DNA of 64,000 nucleotides from Flavobacteriales bacterium UBA7666 (GCA_002483265.1 DLHO01000008.1:1-64000), one strand, 5' to 3'; positions 25,353 through 34,794 are shown, counted from the first letter of the stretch. Numbers and translations are program-made. The notes: generated from the letters alone by a model not told the origin.

Positions 25353-25635
25353 CGACTAAACTTAAAAGTTTCCCCTTCGGTTTTTGGTTCGGTAGTAAGC
25401 TCCTTGGAATGGATCCCTATTTTTGTCGATGGTAGTTACTACTTATTAATTTTTTTAGATCATGAAACCGTATTGGATGCGATTGCTTTCTTAGTAGACA
25501 GATCGAATGTTTTCAATTTCCGACAGATTCCAACGAAATAAGAAAGTGGATTCTGACAATACAATAGCTAACAAAATCAATGGTTAATAATTGATAGAAA
25601 AATCCCCTGACTAAACCTTTATATATTTATTGGTG

Positions 25636-26838
25636 TTATGATTTCTCATTGAATAACTTTATTGTACTTATAACGTGATTAATTTCTTCTTCGTTCATAG
25701 ATGGGAACATCGGAATACTAATGCATCTTGAATAATAGCGTTCTGCCATTGGAAGATCACCCTCTTTCCATCCTTGTTTTTGATAGTAAGGCATCAAATG
25801 AACTGGAATGTAATGAATTTGGGCAAAAATTCCGCAGGATCTCAGGAAGTCATACAATTCTTTCCGATTTTCCACTTCAAGAACGAATAGGTGATAGGCA
25901 TGTCCTTCAATGATCCCTGAGGAATGAATAATTCCGGGGATATTTAAGAATGCGTTTGTATATGATTTTGCAATGGATCTTCTTTTGGTCAAATTTTGGT
26001 CAGCACGTTTTAATTGAGAAATACCTAGTGCTGCCTGGAAATCCGTTAATCGGTAATTGTATCCCAATTCCTGCATCTCCATGTACCAAAGCGGGTATTC
26101 ACCTGTTGAAGGACTGTTTCCAATAGCAAATTTGGTAGTATTTTCGAATAGTTCTGTATCGCGAGTTATTCCATGTGTGCGCAAGGTCAGTAAATGGCGA
26201 TACAGATTCGGATCATTGGTAGTGATCATTCCGCCTTCACCGGTTGCAATGTGTTTTACGGGATGAAAAGAGAACACGCTTAAGTCGGCAAACTTCCCGT
26301 TCCCGACAAGTTGATCTGTTCCGCTTTTGTCCTTAAAAGATCCGCCCGGAGCATGACACGCGTCCTCAATGATCCATAACTTGTGTTCATCTGCCAACTC
26401 TCTGAATGTGTCCAATTGGGGAACACGTCCCGCAAAATCAACGGGAATTATTCCCCGTATCTTTTTATCTGTATTGTTTTCCAGAATCGTTTTCACGGAT
26501 TCAAGATCCATCAAGTAAGTTTCAGGATCGATGTCTGCAAACAGTACTTGTCCACCACAATATTTGATGCAATTGATTGAAGCCGCAAAAGTGATTGGTG
26601 TACAGATCACATATTCGTCTTCAAGAATACCCAATGCCATTACAGCTAAATGCAAGGCAGCAGTGCCATTGCTTACGGCAATTGCATATTTGGAACCTGT
26701 GTATTCTGCAAATGCATTTTCAAATTCAGCGATTTTTGGGCCTTGTGTCAGAAAGTCGGATTGCAGGGTTTCAATAACTGCCTGAATATCCTCTTGAGTT
26801 ATTTCCTGTCTTCCGTATGGAATAATCTTGTTGCTCAT
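25636..26838 (-). CDS. pseC: UDP-4-amino-4,6-dideoxy-L-AltNAc transaminase PseC
   Basis: PseC is a PLP enzyme of the DegT/DnrJ/EryC1 family that aminates the 4-keto sugar made by PseB. The 400-residue protein has the family's DACHAPGGSF segment and the PLP-binding Lys in FSFHPVKHIATGEGGM. The N-terminal IPYGRQEITQEDIQAVIETL and PKIAEFENAFAEYTGSKYAI are typical of PseC. Its start overlaps the pseB stop by four bases, the usual pseBC coupling. Confidence 0.93.
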   Translation of the reverse strand: MSNKIIPYGRQEITQEDIQAVIETLQSDFLTQGPKIAEFENAFAEYTGSKYAIAVSNGTAALHLAVMALGILEDEYVICTPITFAASINCIKYCGGQVLFADIDPETYLMDLESVKTILENNTDKKIRGIIPVDFAGRVPQLDTFRELADEHKLWIIEDACHAPGGSFKDKSGTDQLVGNGKFADLSVFSFHPVKHIATGEGGMITTNDPNLYRHLLTLRTHGITRDTELFENTTKFAIGNSPSTGEYPLWYMEMQELGYNYRLTDFQAALGISQLKRADQNLTKRRSIAKSYTNAFLNIPGIIHSSGIIEGHAYHLFVLEVENRKELYDFLRSCGIFAQIHYIPVHLMPYYQKQGWKEGDLPMAERYYSRCISIPMFPSMNEEEINHVISTIKLFNEKS

Positions 26839-27851
26839 GGTTCAAAAGTAGGATCAACGTGTTCTCTGATCAGGGCTCTTAAACTTTCTACTGTTTCCCA
26901 ATCGGAATTTTTATCCGAAGAATATGAGAAGCCTTCTGCTACTTTTGTGGCATTGAAATGCGCAATAAACTGGTCCAGTTTCCAATTCGTGTTCTGAGGA
27001 AGGATCGTGTAGTATTTTCCTAAATCGTAGGTAAAGAAAGAATCGGATGAAGTGATCATTTCTTCATGAATCTTTTCTCCCGGACGAATTCCGATAACTG
27101 GTTTTTCGCATTCAGGACCAATTGCTTCGGCAACATCCAAAATACGGTAAGAAGGGATCTTGGGAACAAAAATTTCTCCTCCCCAAGCCGTTTCCAGTGC
27201 ATGCATTACCATATCAACACCTCCCTGAAGTGAAATATTGAAACGCGTCATACTTTCAACCGTAATCGGCAAAACACCCTCATTTCGTTTTTTCTTCAGG
27301 AAGAAGGGAATAACAGATCCGTTGGAACCCATTACATTTCCATAACGAACAACGGAGAATTTCACGTTCCGTTTTCCTTTTACATTATTGGCAGCAACAA
27401 ATAATTTATCTGACGTCAATTTTGTAGCTCCGTATAAATTGATGGGGGCACATGCTTTATCGGTTGAAAGTGCAACCACATGTTCCACATTGGTCTTAAG
27501 TGCCGCTTTAATCACATTATCTGCTCCTCCAACATTGGTTTTTACACATTCATCCGGATTGTATTCCGCAATATGAACATGTTTCATTGCCGCCGCATGG
27601 ATTACATAATCGATATTTGAAAAAGCTCTTTCAAGACGCTCCAAATCCCGAATGTCACCTATAAAGTAACGGATTTGAGGATATTTAGCATATGGAAACT
27701 CTTGTTCCATCTCGAACTGTTTTTGTTCGTCTCTTGAAAAAATAACAAGGCGTTTAATATCCGGATGGGTGGAAAGAATGTGTTTTGTTAATGCTTTACC
27801 AAGCGATCCTGTCCCGCCGGTTATAAGAATAGATTTATCGTTCAAAGCCAA
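26835..27851 (-). CDS. pseB: UDP-GlcNAc 4,6-dehydratase (inverting) PseB
   Basis: PseB performs C6 dehydration and C5 inversion of UDP-GlcNAc, the first step to pseudaminic acid. The 338-residue SDR has GGTGSLGKALTKH, AAMKHVHIAEYNPDECVKTN, and the catalytic TDK...YxxxK set in LSTDKACAPINLYGATKL. The start is a TTG at 27851: no ATG occurs before the Rossmann motif, and MALNDKSILITGG matches the family N-terminus. A -7 box lies at 27865-27872, so the pse genes may have an internal promoter here. Confidence 0.94.
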   Translation of the reverse strand: MALNDKSILITGGTGSLGKALTKHILSTHPDIKRLVIFSRDEQKQFEMEQEFPYAKYPQIRYFIGDIRDLERLERAFSNIDYVIHAAAMKHVHIAEYNPDECVKTNVGGADNVIKAALKTNVEHVVALSTDKACAPINLYGATKLTSDKLFVAANNVKGKRNVKFSVVRYGNVMGSNGSVIPFFLKKKRNEGVLPITVESMTRFNISLQGGVDMVMHALETAWGGEIFVPKIPSYRILDVAEAIGPECEKPVIGIRPGEKIHEEMITSSDSFFTYDLGKYYTILPQNTNWKLDQFIAHFNATKVAEGFSYSSDKNSDWETVESLRALIREHVDPTFEP

Positions 27852-27864
27852 AAAGTTATTGTCA

Positions 27865-27872
27865 CAAATGTA
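27865..27872 (-). promoter_or_regulatory. -7 promoter box upstream of pseB (TACATTTG)
   Basis: The minus strand reads TACATTTG 13 bases before the TTG start of pseB, matching TAnnTTTG. It would allow pseB onward to be transcribed apart from the two upstream glycosyltransferase genes. Confidence 0.55.
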
Positions 27873-27908
27873 AAAAAAGTACTTAAAATAGTGGGTTTGA
27901 ATGAGTAG

Positions 27909-29303
27909 CTACCTGACAATGCTTTTGAAAAAATCTGCATCTAGTAGTTTTTCATTTAAACCGCTCTTCTCATAGAATTCATCTAAGTCTTTAAAAGTAA
28001 CTATTTTTTGCTGTTTCACTCTATCAAGCCGGTGGTTTTCGAAAATCCAAATGGTTTTCTTGAATTTGGGTAAACGTGCGAAAATGGATTTGATATAAAA
28101 GAACTTTCCGATATGTAAAAGCAGGAATTGCCTGAAAAACCGTTTATTTGAGGGGAGCTTTTTAGTAGGTCTTTTATTGTTTTCTAGGTAAGGAAGGAAA
28201 TAGTAGATACAACGCAAGTGATTATAACCATCCGTAAATCCAAAGGCATTCTCGAGCGTTTTTTGGCGCTGAATGAGAATCTCATGCTGATTCATCTCAT
28301 CGAACACATTTTTTTTCAATGCATCGGTCAATACAGAAAGTAGGTGAGGAATGTCGTGAATTTGCAAGGAACCCTCGTATAGTTTTACTTTACTGAAGTT
28401 TGGGATCGGATTTGTAATGATAGTGGGAGTTCTCATTAGCCAGGCTTCCATGATGGAAGTGCTTTCAAAAGCCATCCAGACATCAGAGAACTGAATCAGG
28501 GATTCAATGCTTTCCTCATTACACAAATAAAGCACATTCTCATAATGGGTCAGGCGATTCATTTCGTTACGTGAATCCCTGTAATCAGACTCAAAGTTCT
28601 CCCGGGGGTGTTTCTTCAAAATAAATAGAACGTCTGGAAATTTTTCAATACAGGCTCTCAAAGCCTCCTCAACCCAATCCCGTTTCTCTGCGATCCACTT
28701 CCCTCCAGATTCTCTATCCATTTCAAGGTACGTTAATACGTGATCGATTTCCTTGTTTTCAAGCTTTCCAAATGCCCAGCCGGCATACCCGACCACTTTT
28801 TTGTATTTTGATTTATTGTACTTCTTCAAAAACAGATCCCTATTCAGCTTTGCTGTGTAGTGATATTTATCAATGCCTGGTGCTCCTGCGACTTTTATCA
28901 ACGTTTTATCAACGCCTACTTCTTCTGCCAGGTAATTGCGTATGCGGTCATTCCAGCAATATAAGACAGGACAAATGGTTGTTTTGGTCGTGTTATACCC
29001 CCAATAATCATAGTTGGGGTCTGGGTTAAAGTTTCCTTCCGATTCGTTTGCATATACCAGAATATCATTTTCCTTACAATACTGTGCAATCTCAAAATAA
29101 AGATGGTTTCCGCGGGCATTAGGCAAAATAACCAAGTCGGGTGTAGAAGTTTTTATTTTATGTGCATCCCATACAAACTGAAACTCCACATCATAGTTGA
29201 GGAACCGCTCCAGATAATAGATAAAACCAATTAGAATGTGAAAGTCCCTTCCTTCATTACTAACCAGATAACATTGCGCGTATTTTTTATTTTGTAATTT
29301 CAT
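27909..29303 (-). CDS. BFO_1060-type surface glycosyltransferase, candidate nonulosonic acid transferase
   Basis: This 464-residue protein starts at ATG 29303 (a TTG one codon upstream is less likely). The N-terminal segment SNEGRDFHILIGFIYYLERF, then FVWDAHKI and LVILPNARGNHLYFEIA, match my memory of the BFO_1060 glycosyltransferase family of Bacteroidetes glycosylation loci. A GT-B-like C-terminal half has LFILKKHPRENF and a nucleotide-sugar-binding-like VWMAFESTSIMEAWLMRTP. In Tannerella, related loci place a nonulosonic acid on the protein O-glycan, so this is the best candidate for the Pse transferase here. Its start lies within the end of the upstream glycosyltransferase gene. Confidence 0.75.
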   Translation of the reverse strand: MKLQNKKYAQCYLVSNEGRDFHILIGFIYYLERFLNYDVEFQFVWDAHKIKTSTPDLVILPNARGNHLYFEIAQYCKENDILVYANESEGNFNPDPNYDYWGYNTTKTTICPVLYCWNDRIRNYLAEEVGVDKTLIKVAGAPGIDKYHYTAKLNRDLFLKKYNKSKYKKVVGYAGWAFGKLENKEIDHVLTYLEMDRESGGKWIAEKRDWVEEALRACIEKFPDVLFILKKHPRENFESDYRDSRNEMNRLTHYENVLYLCNEESIESLIQFSDVWMAFESTSIMEAWLMRTPTIITNPIPNFSKVKLYEGSLQIHDIPHLLSVLTDALKKNVFDEMNQHEILIQRQKTLENAFGFTDGYNHLRCIYYFLPYLENNKRPTKKLPSNKRFFRQFLLLHIGKFFYIKSIFARLPKFKKTIWIFENHRLDRVKQQKIVTFKDLDEFYEKSGLNEKLLDADFFKSIVR

Positions 29304-30582
29304 CAAGTAGGTGAGCTATTTGTTGTGTAAGTTTTTCGTTACTGAATTCTGTAACAGAAGCCGTTGGTTCAAAGCCATCTACTTTGTTTTCAAGTAGTAA
29401 TTGGTTTAAAAAGGTGCGAATTCCGTCTTTTTCGTTGTATTCAAAGGACTTACCAAGGTTTTTGCTTTCAACGATTCTTTTGACATCTCCATCTGGCGGA
29501 CCAAACACGAGAATGGGTTTTTGACTTCGGAGTATTTCAAATAATTTCCCGGGAATGCGCCCGCTGGCATTTGAAGCTTTATTTATTGGTAATAATATCA
29601 AAGAAGCATTTTCATACTCTTTAAAGATTTGTTCGCGGGGAATCATACCCATCAACTCAGTAAATTCGAGTAAATTACTTGCTTTCAAAGATTGGATTAC
29701 GGAATAATCCACCTCGCCTGCCAATTTGATTTTCACCTTTGATTTAAGAAGCGGATTTGCCTCTAGGATTTCCTCTAAAACTTCAAAAAAAGAAATAGGG
29801 TTTCGGTCATCACCGAGCAACCCTCCATGAAAGAATGTGAAGTTTGGATTTGTCTTTGGTTCATACCTTGAAAAATCGGATTCATCATAACCATAATACC
29901 AAACAGAAACATTTTTGGCACCAATTTGTTCTAATTCCTTCTTCCAGGTTGGGCTTGCAATTGTAATTTTTGAGGCCGTCCGGAAGACTTCCTGTTCCAA
30001 TTGGTGGTGTTTCCGATCTGCTCGTTTACCAATGAGCATTTTGGAATAATAATCCACTTGTGTCCAGGGATCTTGAAAATCTGCCAGCCACGGAATACTA
30101 AATGATTGAGCCAGTCTCATTCCAATTACAGTATTTGTATGTGGTGGTCCATCGGTAAAAATGGCATCAACCGGATTTTCTTTCAAATAGTCGTTCAGAT
30201 ATTTCAAAGAAGGTTTGATCCAGGATGCACGGGCATCAGGAATAAAAAAATTGCCTCTTACCCATACGGAAAGCGTATCAATCAATCTTTTTTTTTCTCC
30301 TGAGTTATTCGTAAAACTCTGCAAGGGTTTATTGATTGGTCGACCTGTGATTTTCTTAAACCAATTGATTGGTTCAAACAAAGGAACCTGATGAATCTCT
30401 AAATCTGCAGGGATATCCTTAAAGTTTGATTCGTCCAGAAATTGATAGGATGCATCTTTTGCGGTAAATACGATAGGCTCCCAACCAAATTCGCGAAGGT
30501 ATTTTACAAGTTTCAAACATCTTAATACACCGATTCCCCCCGAAGGTGGCCAATGATATGTTATTACTAATACCTTCTTCAT
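29287..30582 (-). CDS. Family 4 glycosyltransferase
   Basis: The 431-residue protein begins MKKVLVITYHWPPSGGIGVL, the nucleotide-binding glycine loop of GT4 enzymes, and has a GT-B C-terminal half with FTFFHGGLLGDDRNP and the donor-binding region LLPINKASNASGRIPGKLFE. An in-frame extension to 30690 would overlap the divergent flippase gene and its promoter, so ATG 30582 is chosen. It probably adds a hexose or deoxysugar to a surface glycan. It is the first gene of the minus-strand cluster and overlaps the next gene by 17 bp. Confidence 0.87.
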   Translation of the reverse strand: MKKVLVITYHWPPSGGIGVLRCLKLVKYLREFGWEPIVFTAKDASYQFLDESNFKDIPADLEIHQVPLFEPINWFKKITGRPINKPLQSFTNNSGEKKRLIDTLSVWVRGNFFIPDARASWIKPSLKYLNDYLKENPVDAIFTDGPPHTNTVIGMRLAQSFSIPWLADFQDPWTQVDYYSKMLIGKRADRKHHQLEQEVFRTASKITIASPTWKKELEQIGAKNVSVWYYGYDESDFSRYEPKTNPNFTFFHGGLLGDDRNPISFFEVLEEILEANPLLKSKVKIKLAGEVDYSVIQSLKASNLLEFTELMGMIPREQIFKEYENASLILLPINKASNASGRIPGKLFEILRSQKPILVFGPPDGDVKRIVESKNLGKSFEYNEKDGIRTFLNQLLLENKVDGFEPTASVTEFSNEKLTQQIAHLLDEITK

Positions 30583-30635
30583 TTCAATTCTTAATGTTTG
30601 CGAATTTAGTAATAACTTTTTTCTGAATGAAACAG

Positions 30636-30643
30636 TATCTTTG
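30636..30643 (+). promoter_or_regulatory. -7 promoter box of the flippase gene (TATCTTTG)
   Basis: TATCTTTG ends six bases before ATG 30650. The TTG that could serve as an earlier start at 30641 is part of this box, so ATG 30650 must be the start and the mRNA should have almost no leader. Confidence 0.65.
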
Positions 30644-30649
30644 TCGGCA

Positions 30650-32143
30650 ATGGGATTAGTGCAAAAAGATGCTTTCCGGACCATGATCATTTCCTATGTG
30701 GGAATTGTATTGGGGTATTTGAATAAAGGATTGTTATTCCTTTGGCTGTTCAATCCTGCACAAATCGGGCTGATTAACCTGATTGTAACAGTAGGAACTC
30801 TTTTTGCTCAGTTGGCTAATCTTGGAAGCGTTTTTACTGTTTGGAAGTTCTTTCCCTTTTTCAAAAATCAGGATAAAAAGCACCACGGTTTTTTACCCTT
30901 TATATTACTGATCGTTTTGATTGGAGTATTGGCTTTTACTTTGCTCTACGTTGGTTTCAGCGAACCAATTCAGGAGAGGTACGCTAAAAAATCGGCAATG
31001 TTTAATGAGTATTACTATTGGATTCTCCCGATTGGTATTTCTTATGTAATTTTTATCGTTTTGGAATCCTACCTGAGGAGTTTATACAAGAATATCATTT
31101 CCGTTTTTGCCTATGAAATCGTATTGAGAGTAGCAACAACGATTTTACTGCTGCTTTACGCAATTGGCTGGGTTTCCTTCGAGTCTTTTGTGATTTGGCA
31201 CAGTTTGTTGTATATTATTCCTTGCCTGATCTTGTTCGTTTATCTGGTGAGGATTAATGAGTTCAACCTGCGTTATTCATCCATCCAAATCTCGAAACGG
31301 TTTAAGCGCATCATTTTTCAGTTCTCTTCGTTTTATTATCTCAACAGTCTGGGAGTTGTTTTGGTAACCTCATTGGATGTGATGATGCTGGCTGAAATGG
31401 TTGGATTAGCGGAAACAGGAATCTATTCACTGGTGGTTTTCCTAAGTGGTGCCCTGCAGGTTCCTTACCGTTCCGTGCTTCGGGTCAGTTCACCTTTGGT
31501 TGCTGAGTATTGGAAACATCGGGAACTGGATAAAATGAAAGACCTTTACAGAAAGGTAAGTTCTGTTTCCCTGGTTTTGGGATTGGGGATGTTTTTGCTT
31601 TTTTGGCTGAATATTGATTTTCTGGTTTCTTTCAAACCTGAATTCGCGTCAGGAAAATGGATTTTTCTTGCCTTGATGATCGGACGCTTAGTAGATATGT
31701 ATTTTGGACTGAACGGAGCTATTTTTACTACCTCCAAGAAGTATCGTTACGAACTAATCTTTACAATTATTTTGATTGGAACGGTCTGGTTGTTGAATCT
31801 GATCCTGATACCTGAATGGGGAGGATTAGGGGCTGCAATTTCAACAAGTGTTGCATACATTTTGTTCAACCTGGGAAGATTGTTCTTTGTATGGAGGATT
31901 TACCGGATTCATCCGTTTATGCGCAATCAGTTTATTGTGATTGGGTTGTTTTTAGTTACGATGGTAGCAGGTTATTTTACAGAAGGACTTATAAACAACA
32001 AGTGGATCCAATGTTTGTTTGAATCCACTCTTGTAATCTTGTTATTCGCAATTCCAATTTACATATTCAAGCTGGAAAATGAAACGATTTCGTATTTCAA
32101 AAAAGCGCTTGGTTTTGTAAAGGGGAAATTATCTAAGAAATAG
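30650..32143 (+). CDS. Polysaccharide flippase of the Wzx/MATE-like superfamily
   Basis: The 497-residue protein has about 14 hydrophobic segments spread over its length and matches the PST/Wzx layout of lipid-linked oligosaccharide flippases (QKDAFRTMIISYVGIVLGYLN at the N-terminus, LVTSLDVMMLAEMVGLAETG in the middle). It likely moves the lipid-linked glycan made by this cluster across the inner membrane. It diverges from the glycosyltransferase gene with only 67 bases between the starts, and overlaps the 3' end of alaS by 11 bp in convergent orientation. Confidence 0.88.
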   Translation: MGLVQKDAFRTMIISYVGIVLGYLNKGLLFLWLFNPAQIGLINLIVTVGTLFAQLANLGSVFTVWKFFPFFKNQDKKHHGFLPFILLIVLIGVLAFTLLYVGFSEPIQERYAKKSAMFNEYYYWILPIGISYVIFIVLESYLRSLYKNIISVFAYEIVLRVATTILLLLYAIGWVSFESFVIWHSLLYIIPCLILFVYLVRINEFNLRYSSIQISKRFKRIIFQFSSFYYLNSLGVVLVTSLDVMMLAEMVGLAETGIYSLVVFLSGALQVPYRSVLRVSSPLVAEYWKHRELDKMKDLYRKVSSVSLVLGLGMFLLFWLNIDFLVSFKPEFASGKWIFLALMIGRLVDMYFGLNGAIFTTSKKYRYELIFTIILIGTVWLLNLILIPEWGGLGAAISTSVAYILFNLGRLFFVWRIYRIHPFMRNQFIVIGLFLVTMVAGYFTEGLINNKWIQCLFESTLVILLFAIPIYIFKLENETISYFKKALGFVKGKLSKK

Positions 32144-34748
32144 TTTTTCGTATTGTTTCGATTGCTTCACTCAATCCGGAAGCATTTTTTCCTCCTGCAG
32201 TAGCAAAGAATGCTTGTCCACCGCCACCACCTTGAATAAGAGCAGCCACAGATTTAACCAAATTCCCTGCGTTCCAGCCCTTCGTGGAAACCAAGCTTTC
32301 ATCCACTAAAATACTGATCGCACATTTGTCATCTTCTTTCGAACCGATCACTGCGAACAGATTGGGAACTTCTCCCTTTAATTGGAATAAAATATCTTTT
32401 ACAGAACCTGCGTCCAGATCAATAATTGCATCCAGATAGGAGAAATCTCCTTTGGAAATGATTTTGTTCTTCAAATCAGCTTTTACCAATTTAGCTTGTT
32501 CCTTTTTGAAGTTCTCTACTTGTTTTTGAAGTTGATTGTTTTTTGAGATCAGATCTTCTACCGCTTTTGAAACATCTTTCGGATTTTTCAATAACTCGTT
32601 TACTGATTTTAATTTTGATTCCTGATCAGCGTAATATGTTTCAACAGCCACATTTGTAATCGCCTCGATACGACGAATACCTGCTGCAACAGCAGATTCC
32701 GCCTGAATTTTGAATAAACCAATCTGACCGGTGTTCTTCACATGTGTTCCTCCACATAATTCCACGGAGTTGCCAAACTTAATGACACGAACAGTATCAC
32801 CATATTTCTCACCGAACAAAGCCATTGCACCCATCTCAGTTGCTACCTCGATCGGAACATTTCGTTTTTCATCCAAATCAATACTTGCACGAATTGCTTC
32901 GCTTACCAAGGACTCAATTTTCGCCAATTCTTCATCGGTTACTTTGGAGAAGTGTGAAAAGTCAAAACGCAGGTAGTTTGGATTTACCAAAGATCCTTTT
33001 TGTTCCACATGCGTACCCAACACGGTTCTCAATGCATGATGCAAGAGGTGAGTAGCCGAGTGATTGGTTGCAGATAATTTGCGGTTTTTCTCGTTTACTT
33101 CTGCAGTAAAAGGTCTGTTTGGATTACTTGGTAATGTTTCCGACAAATGAACAATCAGGTTGTTCTCTTTTTTCGTATCGAAGATCACTACTGATTCCGA
33201 GTCGTTGTAAATTCTTCCGGTATCACCAACTTGTCCACCACCTTCCGGATAGAAAGGGGTTTTGGAGAAAACCAATTGATAGAATGTCTTTTGCTTTTGA
33301 GAAACTTTGCGGTATTTTACAATGTCGATAGCCGTTTCCAGATAATCGTAACCAACAAATTCTTCTACCGAATCATCGATCAATTGAACCCAGTCATCTG
33401 TTTCAATAGCTGTTGCTGCTCTGGATCGGTCTTTTTGTTTTGTCAATTCCACATTGAAACCAACTTCATCAACGGAAAGATCATTTTCACGAGCAATCAA
33501 ACTCGTTAAATCTATTGGAAAGCCAAAAGTATCATACAATTCGAAAACTGCAACACCGCCTAATTGGGTTGAATTGGAAGCTTTAGCAGTATCGATTAAT
33601 CCTTCAATGCGTTTAATTCCTTGTTCCAGAGTTCTGAAAAACGATAGTTCTTCTTCACGAATTACTTTTTCAATCAATTCGCCTTGTTTGATCAGTTCCG
33701 AGAAGGGATCTCCCATTACTTTCCCTAGAACAACAGACAAACCGGAAAGGAAAGGTTCTTTCAATCCTAGAGTTTGGTACCCGTAACGAACTGCTCGTCT
33801 CAAAATACGACGAATCACATAACCTGCTCCGGTATTAGAAGGTAATTGTCCGTCTGCAATGGAAAATGCGATCGCACGCACGTGATCAGCAATTACACGT
33901 AATGCAATATCCGTTGTTTCATTTTCCCCGTATTTCTTTCCCGAAACGGTTTCCATGTGCTGGATCAGCGTTTGGAATAAATCGATATCGTAATTGGAAG
34001 TTTTATTCTGAAGCGTCACAGCCAAGCGCTCCAAGCCCATACCAGTATCTACGTGTGTTGCAGGTAAAGATTCCAAACTTCCGTCAGCTTTTCTGTTGAA
34101 CTGCATGAAAACGTTGTTCCAGATCTCAACCACTTGCGGATGGTCTTCGTTTACAAACTTTTTACCGCTTTCTTTCGCTCTTTCTGCTTCCGGACGATTA
34201 TCTACGTGGATTTCAGTACATGGTCCGCATGGTCCTGTATCACCCATTTCCCAGAAATTGTCCTTTTTAGAAGCTAAAATAATGCGGTCTTCAGCTATGT
34301 ATTTTTTCCAAATATCATATGATTCCTGATCTCTTGGAACACCATCTTTTTCGTCACCTTCAAAAACAGTAACATACAAACGATCTGTTGGGATTTTATA
34401 CACTTCCGTCAATAATTCCCAAGCCCAGGTAATTGCTTCTTCTTTGAAATAATCTCCGAAAGACCAGTTTCCAAGCATTTCGAACATGGTGTGATGATAA
34501 GTATCAACACCCACTTCTTCCAGGTCATTGTGTTTTCCTGAAACGCGAAGGCATTTTTGAGAATTGGCGACACGACGATTTTTCGGAACCGCATTTCCAA
34601 GGAAAAAATCCTTGAACTGGTTCATTCCGGCGTTCGTAAACATCAAGGTTGGATCATTTTTCACAACCATTGGTGCTGAAGGAACAATCTGATGTCCTTT
34701 CGACGCAAAAAAATCAAAAAACTGCTTGCGAATTTCGTGTACTGTCAT
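32133..34748 (-). CDS. alaS: Alanyl-tRNA synthetase
   Basis: The 871-residue protein has a full class II catalytic core (IRKQFFDFFASKGHQIVPSA; MFTNAGMNQFKD), a tRNA recognition region, the editing domain with HSATHLLHHALR and ELCGGTHVKNTGQIG (zinc-binding HxxxH and CxxxH), and a C-terminal DHHA1 domain ending in a Gly-rich GGGGGQAFFATAGG. Length is standard. It is monocistronic, with a -7 box at 34795-34802. Confidence 0.98.
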   Translation of the reverse strand: MTVHEIRKQFFDFFASKGHQIVPSAPMVVKNDPTLMFTNAGMNQFKDFFLGNAVPKNRRVANSQKCLRVSGKHNDLEEVGVDTYHHTMFEMLGNWSFGDYFKEEAITWAWELLTEVYKIPTDRLYVTVFEGDEKDGVPRDQESYDIWKKYIAEDRIILASKKDNFWEMGDTGPCGPCTEIHVDNRPEAERAKESGKKFVNEDHPQVVEIWNNVFMQFNRKADGSLESLPATHVDTGMGLERLAVTLQNKTSNYDIDLFQTLIQHMETVSGKKYGENETTDIALRVIADHVRAIAFSIADGQLPSNTGAGYVIRRILRRAVRYGYQTLGLKEPFLSGLSVVLGKVMGDPFSELIKQGELIEKVIREEELSFFRTLEQGIKRIEGLIDTAKASNSTQLGGVAVFELYDTFGFPIDLTSLIARENDLSVDEVGFNVELTKQKDRSRAATAIETDDWVQLIDDSVEEFVGYDYLETAIDIVKYRKVSQKQKTFYQLVFSKTPFYPEGGGQVGDTGRIYNDSESVVIFDTKKENNLIVHLSETLPSNPNRPFTAEVNEKNRKLSATNHSATHLLHHALRTVLGTHVEQKGSLVNPNYLRFDFSHFSKVTDEELAKIESLVSEAIRASIDLDEKRNVPIEVATEMGAMALFGEKYGDTVRVIKFGNSVELCGGTHVKNTGQIGLFKIQAESAVAAGIRRIEAITNVAVETYYADQESKLKSVNELLKNPKDVSKAVEDLISKNNQLQKQVENFKKEQAKLVKADLKNKIISKGDFSYLDAIIDLDAGSVKDILFQLKGEVPNLFAVIGSKEDDKCAISILVDESLVSTKGWNAGNLVKSVAALIQGGGGGQAFFATAGGKNASGLSEAIETIRKTIS

Positions 34749-34794
34749 TACTGTTAACTTGTGAATGCTTTATTAATTCTCTTTTTGAGAGCTG

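Noticed and set aside
25347..25541. Plus-strand 64-residue open frame in the pse gap
   Set aside because: It lies opposite coding-like minus-strand pieces, has no promoter, and the surrounding operon runs on the other strand; its residues resemble no protein I know.
30583..30690. 36-residue N-terminal extension of the family 4 glycosyltransferase
   Set aside because: It would run into the divergent flippase gene and over both promoters; MKKVLVITYHWPPSGG is the normal family start.
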